From the NCBI GenBank assembly GCA_021838945.1, contig JAKCCH010000008.1, forward strand, positions 1-55,612: a stretch of 55,612 nucleotides of DNA, in the 5' to 3' direction. Every line of letters starts with the position of its first letter. The stretch's first letter is position 1. Origin of the DNA: Actinomycetes bacterium. Its GTDB lineage: Bacteria > Actinomycetota > Acidimicrobiia > Acidimicrobiales > Bog-793. The translations under genes were made by a program, and so were the position numbers. The notes under the pieces are model-generated. The model searched no databases, was not told the DNA's origin, and was given only the letters and a program-made list of their open reading frames with translations. Positions 34,548-42,207 of the stretch are shown here, piece by piece.

Positions 34548-34560
34548 CCGCGTCGGCGAG

Positions 34561-35775
34561 CTACCTGATGTGCACTCCCGAGATGGCCCGGGAGATGATC
34601 AGCCGCTGGATCTCGGACGTCCCTTCGAAGATCGTGTAGATCTTCGAGTCGCGGTGCCAGCGCTCGACCGGATACTCGCGGACGTAGCCGTAGCCCCCGA
34701 GTATCTGGATCGCCTGCTCGGTGACCCAGACGGCCGTCTCACCTGCGAACAGCTTCGACATCGAGCCCTCGCCGGCCACGAACGGCTTGCCGCTCATGCC
34801 CATCCAGGCCGCCCGCTGGTACAGCAACCGTGCGGCGTCGATGCGGGTCTTCATGTCGGCGAGCTTGAACGCGATGCTCTGGTGCTCGATGATCGCCTTG
34901 CCGAAGGTCTTGCGCTCCTTCGCGTACTCGAGCGAGTACTCGTAGGCGGCGCGGGCGATTCCCACGGCCTGCGCAGCCACCGTCGGCCGGCTCGCCTCGA
35001 ACGTGGCCATCGCTGCCTGGCCTTTGGCGCTCTTGCCCTCGCGCGCCCGCGCGATCCGCTGGTCGAGGCGCTCCTTGCCACCGAGCAGGCACGCACCGGG
35101 AACCTTGACGTCCTGCAGCACGACCTCGGCCGTGTGGGAGGCCCGGATCCCCATCTTCTTGAACTTCTGCCCTTGGGAGATGCCGGGTGTCCCCGAGGGG
35201 ACCACGAAGCTCGCCTGCCCACGCGAGCCGAGCTCCGGCTCGACGGACGCCACGACGACGTGGAGGTCGGCGATGCCGCCGTTCGTGATCCAGGTCTTCG
35301 TGCCGTTGAGCGTCCAGGTGTCGGTCGCTTCGTCGTACACCGCATGGGTCTTCAGCTGGCTCACGTCAGAGCCGGCGTCGGGTTCGGAGACACAGAACGC
35401 GGCGAGCTTGACGTCATCCGGGGTGCCGAAGCACTGCGGCGCCCATTCGCTCACCTGCTCGGGGGTACCATTCGCCACGATGCCGGCGAGCCCGAGCGTC
35501 GACCCGAAGATCGAGAGCGCGATCCCGGCGTCTCCCCAGGAGAGCTCCTCGTTCACCGCCGGCAGCAGCTGGCCCGTCGTGTCGCCGAAGCAGTTGGCGA
35601 TGAAGTCGAACGAGTAGAGACCGATCTCGGCCGCCTCTTTGATGATCGGCCAGGGCGTCTCTTCCCGCTCGTCCCATTCGTGCCCGGCCGGCCGCACGAC
35701 GTTCTCGGCGAAGTCGTGCACCCACTTGATCACTTGGAGCTGGTCTTCGTTCAGCTCCAACGAGAACTCGCTCAT
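34561..35775 (-). CDS. Acyl-CoA dehydrogenase
   Basis: A 404-residue flavoprotein starting at ATG 35775 (GAGG upstream). FAD/substrate motifs are AAFCVSEPDAGSDVSQLKT and GTKTWITNGGIADLHVV, and RKTFGKAIIEHQSIAFKLADM is also typical. The C-terminal ILGGYGYVREYPVERWHRDSKIYTIFEGTSEIQRLIISR contains the glutamate that serves as catalytic base in medium/short-chain enzymes. It passes electrons to EtfAB (8740-10503). The chain-length preference is not deducible. Confidence 0.94.
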   Translation of the reverse strand: MSEFSLELNEDQLQVIKWVHDFAENVVRPAGHEWDEREETPWPIIKEAAEIGLYSFDFIANCFGDTTGQLLPAVNEELSWGDAGIALSIFGSTLGLAGIVANGTPEQVSEWAPQCFGTPDDVKLAAFCVSEPDAGSDVSQLKTHAVYDEATDTWTLNGTKTWITNGGIADLHVVVASVEPELGSRGQASFVVPSGTPGISQGQKFKKMGIRASHTAEVVLQDVKVPGACLLGGKERLDQRIARAREGKSAKGQAAMATFEASRPTVAAQAVGIARAAYEYSLEYAKERKTFGKAIIEHQSIAFKLADMKTRIDAARLLYQRAAWMGMSGKPFVAGEGSMSKLFAGETAVWVTEQAIQILGGYGYVREYPVERWHRDSKIYTIFEGTSEIQRLIISRAISGVHIR

Positions 35776-35895
35776 TCGTTCACCTCTGCCTCGAAGGGGG
35801 CGCGTCGCACCCGGGAAAAGCGGCGTCCCGCGACGCCCCCGATTCCGTCGCAGTACGGCCGAGACACCGTCGCGCCCAAGATTGCTGACCGCGCA

Positions 35896-35918
35896 GTAAC
35901 CGGCAAGGGCAAGGTTAC
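35896..35918 (-). promoter_or_regulatory. Inverted repeat, candidate operator for the acyl-CoA dehydrogenase gene
   Basis: GTAACC-GGCAAGGGCAA-GGTTAC, with perfect 6-bp arms, lies upstream of the dehydrogenase gene. Regulator-binding is inferred only from symmetry and position. Confidence 0.35.
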
Positions 35919-36143
35919 CGTGCGCCGCCGGCACTCGCCACCATTGCCCGACCAGGCGCGCGCCATCACGACGCTCTCACCCAACGGAGCACCCGCGATC
36001 ACACGGAAGAAAACGTCGTCCGAACCCCGCTCCATGTCTTGCGACCTGGAGCTTCGCCCTCGCGTCCTGCGACGATACGGCGGTCTTCGGCAGATGGAAG
36101 GCGTCCTGCCGGAGCTCCGGCCGGACGAACGAGGGCAGCGCCG

Positions 36144-36171
36144 AGGTGACGCGCCGATCAAGCGGTCACCT
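36144..36171 (-). terminator. Inverted repeat downstream of the cold-shock gene
   Basis: Seven-base arms AGGTGAC and GTCACCT are separated by 14 bases, 13 bases past the csp stop codon. There is no U-run, so a terminator role is uncertain. Confidence 0.35.
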
Positions 36172-36184
36172 AAGGCGCGACAGC

Positions 36185-36385
36185 TCAGACTGACCGGACG
36201 TTGCCGGCCTGTAGTCCCTTCGGACCCTCTTGGATGTCGAACTCGACTTCCTGGCCCTCAGTGAGCGTGCGATAACCCTGCATCTGAATGGAAGTGTGAT
36301 GGACGAAGACATCAGCGCCGTCGGACTGCGAGATGAATCCATAGCCCTTCTCGGCGTTGAACCACTTCACTACACCGGTCGCCAC
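36185..36385 (-). CDS. Cold-shock protein
   Basis: A 66-residue CspA-type OB-fold protein: [33 protein letters not shown]...[18 protein letters not shown], with RNP1 (KGYGFI) and RNP2 (VFVHH). It binds RNA and single-stranded DNA as a chaperone. GTG 36385 gives the standard length and has AAGGGGG upstream. A possible -10 (TAGCTT, 36458-36463 minus strand) would leave a 66-base leader. Confidence 0.93.
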   Translation of the reverse strand: MATGVVKWFNAEKGYGFISQSDGADVFVHHTSIQMQGYRTLTEGQEVEFDIQEGPKGLQAGNVRSV

Positions 36386-36457
36386 CGTGGCGATCCCCCT
36401 TACTCGGCAATTGCTGTACTGACGGGAGCCCCCCAAGGACAGCCCGTTCGGCACAGG

Positions 36458-36463
36458 AAGCTA
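36458..36463 (-). promoter_or_regulatory. Possible -10 hexamer of the cold-shock gene
   Basis: TAGCTT on the minus strand fits TAnnnT and predicts a transcript start at about 36451, giving a leader of about 66 bases. No clear -35 is present. Confidence 0.3.
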
Positions 36464-36497
36464 GCAGAGGTTGCCAGCCGTTTCACAGGGATGAGCC

Positions 36498-37865
36498 TCA
36501 GCGATAGATCCGCGTCCCCGCCGGTGTGTCTTCGACGCGGTATCCGATTGCCTGCAGCTCGTCTCGCAAGCGGTCCGCCGTCGTCCAATCCCTCGCATCC
36601 CTCGCCCTGTCGCGCTGCTGCGCGAGAAGTGCGGCGCGTTCCGACACGGCGCGCCCCGACGCGGTGAGAAGGCCGGTGGCCGAGGCGCACGATAGTGCTT
36701 GCCGCCCGAGGGCGAGACCGCCCGCAACATCGGACCCCGCAAGCATCGCATTCGCCGAGCGGACGGCATCGAACACGAGCGCCATTGCTCGGGGAGCATC
36801 GAGATCGTCGTCCATCCGCTCGCTGAAGGCGGCTCGGAGATCGGACGCCGGCTCTGACTCGACGGCCTCCGAAGTAGCGGCCGCTGCCTCGTCCATGCGT
36901 CGCGCGAGCGAGTCGAGCCGGTCGAGACCCTGTGATGCCGCCGAGAGCTGGGCCGTGCTCACCTCGATCGGCGCCCGGTAGTGCGACTGGAGCACGAGAA
37001 GGCGGTAGGCCCTCGGGTCCACCGAATCGAGTGTCGTCGCCAGATCGGTGACGTTGCCGATCGACTTCGACATCTTCTCGCCACCGACCTCGACCATGCC
37101 GTTGTGCATCCAGTGGGCGGCGAAGGCCCGGCCGAGCGCGACCGCCTGGGCTCGTTCGTTCTCGTGATGAGGGAACTTGAGGTCCGAACCGCCGCCGTGC
37201 AGCTCGAAACCCTCCCCGAGCAACGCCAACGACATCACCACGCACTCGGTGTGCCAGCCGGGACGGCCGGGACCCCATGGCGATGGCCAACTCGGCTCTC
37301 CCGGCTTCGCCTTCTTCCAGAGCACGAAGTCCATCGGGCTGCGCTTCGCCGCCACCACGTCGACCCGCGCTCCGCTGCGCAGCGAGTCGAGGGACTGCTG
37401 CGCGAGCAGGCCGTAGCCGGGCACCTCGGCGACGGACAGGTACACGCCGTCCTCCACGTCGTAGGCGGCACCTCGCGAGACGAGCTCACCGATCAGCTCC
37501 ACCATCTGCGGCACGTACCTCGTTGCGTGCGGGGCCTCGTTCGGCATGGCGACGCCCATGCGGTCCATCGCCGCCCACCAGAGCGCTTCGGACTCCTCGG
37601 TGATGTCCTGCCAGGGGCGGCCCTCGTCGTTCGCGCGGGTGATGATCTTGTCGTCGATGTCGGTGACGTTCGACACGTGACGGACTCTGATGCCCGACCA
37701 TTCGAGATATCGCCGCAGGACGTCGTAGACGAGGGTGAAGCGACCGTGGCCGAGGTGCGGTGGCCCGTACACGGTGGGGCCGCAGACGTAGAGCCGCAGC
37801 ACACCGCCACCGGCCGGCACGACTTCAGCGACGCGCCTCGTCGCCGTGTCGTAGAGCCGCAGCAC
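36498..37865 (-). CDS. cysS: Cysteinyl-tRNA synthetase
   Basis: A 455-residue class I synthetase: YVCGPTVYGPPHLGHGR (HIGH motif plus first zinc cysteine), SNVTDIDDKIITRANDEG, GWHTECVVMS and LKFPHHENERAQA (remaining zinc ligands), and KMSKSIGN. A C-terminal DALR-like/anticodon region is present, which separates it from the shorter mycothiol ligase MshC. The start is GTG 37865. A -10-like TACGGT ends exactly 6 bases before it, so a leaderless message is likely. The divergent valS begins only 20 bases away. Confidence 0.93.
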   Translation of the reverse strand: MLRLYDTATRRVAEVVPAGGGVLRLYVCGPTVYGPPHLGHGRFTLVYDVLRRYLEWSGIRVRHVSNVTDIDDKIITRANDEGRPWQDITEESEALWWAAMDRMGVAMPNEAPHATRYVPQMVELIGELVSRGAAYDVEDGVYLSVAEVPGYGLLAQQSLDSLRSGARVDVVAAKRSPMDFVLWKKAKPGEPSWPSPWGPGRPGWHTECVVMSLALLGEGFELHGGGSDLKFPHHENERAQAVALGRAFAAHWMHNGMVEVGGEKMSKSIGNVTDLATTLDSVDPRAYRLLVLQSHYRAPIEVSTAQLSAASQGLDRLDSLARRMDEAAAATSEAVESEPASDLRAAFSERMDDDLDAPRAMALVFDAVRSANAMLAGSDVAGGLALGRQALSCASATGLLTASGRAVSERAALLAQQRDRARDARDWTTADRLRDELQAIGYRVEDTPAGTRIYR

Positions 37866-37868
37866 GGA

Positions 37869-37879
37869 AGTACCGTACT
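37869..37879. promoter_or_regulatory. Shared palindromic -10 region of cysS and valS
   Basis: AGTAC-C-GTACT is an 11-bp palindrome in the 20-base spacer between two divergent starts. On the plus strand it contains TACCGT (37871-37876), giving a predicted valS start 3 bases before its ATG. On the minus strand it contains TACGGT (37877-37872), giving a predicted start on the cysS GTG. Both -35 elements would lie inside the opposite coding region. Confidence 0.5.
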
Positions 37880-37885
37880 AGTCCT

Positions 37886-40480
37886 ATGAAAGCGCCCCGG
37901 ATGCCGGAACGGCCGAGCCTCGACGGGCTCGAGGCGAAGTGGTCGTCCGTCTGGGAGGAGAAGGGCACGTACCGTTTCGACCGGACGCGGCCGCGCTCGG
38001 AGGTGTTCTCGATCGACACGCCGCCCCCGACCGTCTCGGGCTCCCTACACGTCGGCCACGTCTTCTCATACACGCAGACCGACATCATCGCCCGGTACCA
38101 GCGGATGCGAGGCAAGGCCGTCTTCTACCCCATCGGGTGGGACGACAACGGCCTCGCGACCGAACGGCGCGTCCAGAACTTCTACGGCGTGCGTTGCGAC
38201 CCGGCCGTGCCGTACGACGCTCACTTCCGTCCACCTGACCCGGTGCCCGTCGAGGCAGTCCCGATCTCACGCCCGAACTTCATCGAGCTGTGTTACGCGC
38301 TCACCGCCGAGGACGAGAAGGCGTTCGAGTCGGTCCACCGCCGACTGGCCCTCTCCTACGACTGGCGCCACCACTACACGACCATCGACGACAGCTCTCG
38401 GAAGGTCTCCCAGGTCGTCTTCCTCCGGAACCTCGCCCGCGGGGAGGCATACCGCCACGAGGCCCCGACCCTCTGGGACGTGGACTTCCGGACGGCCGTC
38501 GCGCAGGCCGAGCTGGAAGACCGTGAGCGGCCGGGCGCCTACCACCGGATCCGCTTCCGGCAGGTGGGCACGGACGAGGTCGTCGAGATCGAGACGACGC
38601 GACCCGAGCTGATCCCGGCCTGCGTCGCCCTCGTCGCCCATCCCGATGACGAGCGCTTCCGCGCGCTGTTCGGCACGGACGTGCTCACGCCGCTCTTCGG
38701 GGTCCGGGTCCCGGTCGTCGCCCACCACCTCGCCGAGCCGGACAAGGGAACCGGCATCGCCATGATCTGCACGTTCGGCGACCTCACGGACGTCACATGG
38801 TGGCGCGAGCTGTCGCTGCCGACGCGCACTGTCCTCGAACGCGACGGGCGTCTCGGAGAGGCGCCGTTCGGTGAGCCGGGGTGGGAGTCCGAGGATCCCG
38901 AGCGCGCCCGGCGTCTCTACGAGGAGCTGAAGGGCCGGACGGTCGCACGAGCCCAGCGCAGGATCGTGGAGCAGCTGCGGGAGTCGGGCGATCTGGTCGG
39001 CGAGCCGAAGCCGATCACCCATCCCGTCAAGTTCTATGAGCGGGGAGAGCGCCCGCTCGAGATCGTCTCTTCGCGCCAGTGGTATCTCCGCACGATGCCG
39101 ATCCGCCAGCAGCTCCTCGAGCGGGGGCGTGAGCTCGAGTGGTTCCCGGCTTTCATGCAGGTGCGCTACGAGAACTGGGTGGAGGGGCTGACGGGCGACT
39201 GGGCGTTGTCCCGGCAGCGTTTCTTCGGGGTTCCCTTCCCGGTCTGGTATCCCGTCGACGACGACGGCGAGCCGGTCGAGGATCACCTGATCACCCCGGA
39301 GGAGTCGAGGCTACCGATCGACCCGTCGACCGATGTGCCGGACGGCTACTCCGAGTCCGACCGGAACAAGCCGGGCGGGTTCATGGCCGACCCGGACGTC
39401 ATGGACACCTGGGCGACATCCTCCCTCTCCCCCCACATCGCGGCGCGCTACCTCGACGACCCCGATCTGTTCGGCCGCGTCTTCCCGATGGACATGCGGC
39501 CGCAGGCGCACGACATCATCCGGACGTGGCTCTTCGACACGGTCGTGCGCGCCGATCTCGAGAACCACTCGCTCCCGTGGCGACGTGCTGCCATATCCGG
39601 GTGGATCCTCGACCCGGAGCGCAAGAAGATGTCGAAGTCGAAGGGGAACGTCGTCGTCCCGACCGAGCCGATCGACCGGCACGGCACAGACGGCGTGCGG
39701 TACTGGGCGGCTTCGGCTCGTCTCGGGGTCGACAGCTCCTACGACGAGCAGCAGATGAAGGTCGGCAGGCGGCTCGCGATCAAGCTGTTGAACGTGTCCC
39801 GCTTCGTCCTGCTGCAAATCGACGACGTCGGGCTCGAGCCGCCGGCGGAGCTCCGCCCGGCGGACGCCTCCATGCTCGCGACACTCGACGAGGTGGCACG
39901 GGAGGCGACAGAGAGCTTCGAACGCCTCGACTACGCCCGCGCTCTCGAACAGACCGAGGCGTTCTTCTGGCGCTTTTGTGACGACTACGTCGAGCTCGTC
40001 AAGTCACGGGCATACGGTCCTGCCGGCGATCCGGGGACTGCCTCGGCCAAGTGGTCCCTGCTCACCGCGCTGAGAACGCTCCTCGCGCTCTTCGCTCCGA
40101 TCCTGCCCTACGCGACCGAAGAGGCGTGGTCCTGGTTCAACGAAGGCTCGATCCACACTTCGAGCTGGCCGGAGCCCCCGGCGAGGGGGCAAGCCGCGAC
40201 TGACGGCGCACTCCTCACGGCGCTCTCGGAGGCGCTCGCCGGGATCCGGAAAGCCAAGTCGGAAGCTCACGTCTCGATGCGCACGCCGGTGAAGCGGTGC
40301 ACCATCCGCGGGCGAAGGGACGTCGTGGCTCTGCTCGAGACCGCACGCGGGGACCTCGTGGACGCCGGTGTCATCACGGCTCTCGAGCTGACGGCCGTCA
40401 ACGACGAGTCCGGCGCGCTCGAGGTGATCGTCGAGCTCGGCGAGCTTCCCGACCCGAAGGGCGCTCGTCAGAACAGGTGA
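37886..40480 (+). CDS. valS: Valyl-tRNA synthetase
   Basis: An 864-residue class I synthetase from ATG 37886. The HIGH motif is TPPPTVSGSLHVGHVFSYTQTDIIARYQRM, followed by GWDDNGLATERRVQNFYGVRCDP. The editing domain includes TTRPELIPACVALVAHPDD and PLFGVRVPVV. KMSKSKGNVV follows, and the C-terminal helical anticodon domain contains SRAYGPAGD. The GWDDNGLATERRVQ wording identifies the shorter ValS class rather than the GTDHAGIATQ type of mycobacteria and E. coli. No long C-terminal coiled coil is present. Its 3' end overlaps the convergent lipoprotein gene by 13 bases. Confidence 0.93.
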   Translation: MKAPRMPERPSLDGLEAKWSSVWEEKGTYRFDRTRPRSEVFSIDTPPPTVSGSLHVGHVFSYTQTDIIARYQRMRGKAVFYPIGWDDNGLATERRVQNFYGVRCDPAVPYDAHFRPPDPVPVEAVPISRPNFIELCYALTAEDEKAFESVHRRLALSYDWRHHYTTIDDSSRKVSQVVFLRNLARGEAYRHEAPTLWDVDFRTAVAQAELEDRERPGAYHRIRFRQVGTDEVVEIETTRPELIPACVALVAHPDDERFRALFGTDVLTPLFGVRVPVVAHHLAEPDKGTGIAMICTFGDLTDVTWWRELSLPTRTVLERDGRLGEAPFGEPGWESEDPERARRLYEELKGRTVARAQRRIVEQLRESGDLVGEPKPITHPVKFYERGERPLEIVSSRQWYLRTMPIRQQLLERGRELEWFPAFMQVRYENWVEGLTGDWALSRQRFFGVPFPVWYPVDDDGEPVEDHLITPEESRLPIDPSTDVPDGYSESDRNKPGGFMADPDVMDTWATSSLSPHIAARYLDDPDLFGRVFPMDMRPQAHDIIRTWLFDTVVRADLENHSLPWRRAAISGWILDPERKKMSKSKGNVVVPTEPIDRHGTDGVRYWAASARLGVDSSYDEQQMKVGRRLAIKLLNVSRFVLLQIDDVGLEPPAELRPADASMLATLDEVAREATESFERLDYARALEQTEAFFWRFCDDYVELVKSRAYGPAGDPGTASAKWSLLTALRTLLALFAPILPYATEEAWSWFNEGSIHTSSWPEPPARGQAATDGALLTALSEALAGIRKAKSEAHVSMRTPVKRCTIRGRRDVVALLETARGDLVDAGVITALELTAVNDESGALEVIVELGELPDPKGARQNR

Positions 40481-40944
40481 GTGAACCGGAGGTAGGCCTT
40501 CGGCAACGCGATCACGCTCACGACACGGTGGTCGTTCTGCCGAACGACCACCACGACGAAGCGGATCGGTCCGCCCACGGGCCGCCAGGCCTGCGCGATC
40601 GCCTTCTTCGTGATCTCCCCGCGATAGCCGACGAGGCATGCGCCATTGCGTCCGAAGTCCTGCAGCACGTCCGGTGGGACGAGGTGCCGCTCAATCGGAT
40701 GGCGAAGTGCGTCGAGGAGGTCCACCGGCGACACGTACCGAACGCCGGCGAATTGCGCCCTCGTGCCGACCACCGCCCTCGCTGCTGGGATCGAGGAGAA
40801 GCACACCTGGTCCCGCAGCCCGAGCCCCGCCTTCACGGTCACGCACCCGCAGAGCGCGACGGCGAGCGGGAGCACGGCCAGCACCACTCGTGCCGGCGAC
40901 AGGCGGCACGCCGGCCTTCGGACCACACGGCCGGCGCGGGTCAT
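40468..40944 (-). CDS. Putative small lipoprotein of unknown function
   Basis: A 158-residue protein with a basic N-terminus, a hydrophobic stretch (VVLAVLPLAVAL) and a possible lipobox LCGC (cysteine about residue 30). The mature part includes LLDALRHPIERHLVPPDVLQDFGRNGACLVGYRGEITKKAIAQAW and VVVVVRQNDHRVVSVIALPKAYLRF, and no family was recognised. The start overlaps the stop of the UPF0104 gene by 4 bases, so it is coupled to that membrane protein. The convergent overlap with valS suggests a compact, genuine gene end. Confidence 0.65.
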   Translation of the reverse strand: MTRAGRVVRRPACRLSPARVVLAVLPLAVALCGCVTVKAGLGLRDQVCFSSIPAARAVVGTRAQFAGVRYVSPVDLLDALRHPIERHLVPPDVLQDFGRNGACLVGYRGEITKKAIAQAWRPVGGPIRFVVVVVRQNDHRVVSVIALPKAYLRFTHLF

Positions 40945-42014
40945 GACTGCGCCATCCTGTCCGCCCTCCGGTCGCGAAGGACGATCGCGAGGTAGGCGAG
41001 CCAGCCGACCGGTAGGAAGGCCCAGAAGCTGACGATCCGGTAGAGCAGGACGGCGCCAACGGTCGAAGCTTGAGCGCCGCCATAGGCCACGAGCGCGATC
41101 GTAAGACTTCCCTCGACCACACCGAGACCTCCCGGTGTGATCGGCAGGTTCGAGGCCAGCTGCCCTGCGCCGTACGCGAGCAGGAGTGCCTGCCAGGGGA
41201 TGAGGGCGTGGACCGCCAGGTACCCGCACGCGAGGCAGGCGCAGTCACACGACCAGTTCGCCACCGACCAGCCGAGCGCCGCAGCGAAGTCGCGCCACGT
41301 AAGTCGCAGCCGGCCGAGCCGCGAGATGATTCCAGCTATCACCTCTGCCTCGTGACGCCTCGGCCTCCCGCTGATGCGCCGCGCCGCCCGCAAGAGAGCG
41401 AGCCCGACCCGCGACAAAGCACGTCGCTGCCACATGATCGCCGCCGCCGCGACGGTGACGAAGAGCACCCCGACGACGACGCTGACGAGGTCGAACGCAG
41501 CTCCCTGGCGCTCGGCGAGCCCGAGCCCGGCCGTAGCGAGCAGGCTGAGGCCGAGGGCCGAGCTGATGAGCGTGGCGATGAGCGTCCAGACCGCGAGCGC
41601 CTCGTCCGCCCCGAACCGCCTGTACTGCCTGTAGGCGAAGACACTGGAGACCGCCGGGCCGGCCGGGATAGACGATGCGATCGAACCGGCGGCAGTCGTC
41701 AGCCCTACCAACCGCAGCTGGGGGATGCGCACGCGGCCGGATTTGAGGAGTCGCCCCTGCATCTGAGCGAAAGCAACCACCGACAGAGCTTCGGCGAGGA
41801 CTGCGAGCACGAGCCAGATCCAGTTGAGATGACCCAGCTCCTTGCGGGCGTCAGTCAGCTCGGCACGCTGGCCGCTCAGTACCCACAGGGCGACCAGCCC
41901 GAGCGCGAGTCCCACGATGAAGCGCAGCAGGCTCGCGTGCCGGCGCACGAACGACCACGCCCGCCGCATCCCCGCCGCGGGCGTCTCAGCCGGCGCGGGT
42001 GACGTTGTCGCCAT
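40941..42014 (-). CDS. UPF0104/YbhN-family integral membrane protein
   Basis: A 357-residue protein with about eight membrane segments. The family signatures are LVGLTTAAGSIASSIPAGPAVSSVFAYRQYRRFG and LLLAYGAGQLASNLPITPGGLGVVEGSLTIALVAYGG, followed by LLYRIVSFWAFLPVGWLAYL. The family includes the lysylphosphatidylglycerol synthase flippase domain, and members are inferred to move lipid-linked molecules. It lies next to envelope and glycan genes and is coupled to a lipoprotein gene. Confidence 0.85.
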   Translation of the reverse strand: MATTSPAPAETPAAGMRRAWSFVRRHASLLRFIVGLALGLVALWVLSGQRAELTDARKELGHLNWIWLVLAVLAEALSVVAFAQMQGRLLKSGRVRIPQLRLVGLTTAAGSIASSIPAGPAVSSVFAYRQYRRFGADEALAVWTLIATLISSALGLSLLATAGLGLAERQGAAFDLVSVVVGVLFVTVAAAAIMWQRRALSRVGLALLRAARRISGRPRRHEAEVIAGIISRLGRLRLTWRDFAAALGWSVANWSCDCACLACGYLAVHALIPWQALLLAYGAGQLASNLPITPGGLGVVEGSLTIALVAYGGAQASTVGAVLLYRIVSFWAFLPVGWLAYLAIVLRDRRADRMAQS

Positions 42015-42073
42015 GGCAGGCACAATCGTGGGCGCGAGTGGAGCCGTGCGAGCCGCCGGTCCCGCCTCGTTGC

Positions 42074-42190
42074 TCAGAGTTGGAGCGACTTGATCTCGAT
42101 CGCCTCTTCCTCGGTGTCGTACGGCATGATCGCGAGGGGCCCTCCTGGCTCGCACCGTCCGTAGTCGTCCGACGGTGCCTTCGTCGTTCG
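42074..42190 (-). pseudogene. Possible aldehyde-dehydrogenase fragment
   Basis: The minus strand encodes GGPLAIMPYDTEEEAIEI and then a stop at 42074. This resembles the C-terminal GPVLAVxPYDTEEEAIEIAN segment of aldehyde dehydrogenases, without any of the catalytic domain nearby. It may be a short remnant left by a deletion, or a coincidence. Confidence 0.3.
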
Positions 42191-42207
42191 GTCGCTGCGA
42201 GCGGAGC

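Larger units (their letters stand above)
35776..36184. other. Intergenic region between acyl-CoA dehydrogenase and cold-shock genes
   Basis: This 409-base stretch has no supportable gene; open frames across it look like chance GC-rich frames. It holds an inverted repeat GTAACC-N11-GGTTAC (35896-35918) about 120 bases before the dehydrogenase ATG. A second, AGGTGAC-N14-GTCACCT (36144-36171), lies just downstream of the cold-shock gene. Confidence 0.55.

Noticed and set aside
35772-36161. Minus-strand frame of 129 codons in the dehydrogenase-csp spacer
   Set aside because: Arg/Ser-rich composition, no family resemblance and no ribosome-binding site; treated as noncoding.
36498-37865. Mycothiol ligase MshC instead of CysS
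   Set aside because: The full-length C-terminal region and standard CysS motifs favour the tRNA synthetase.
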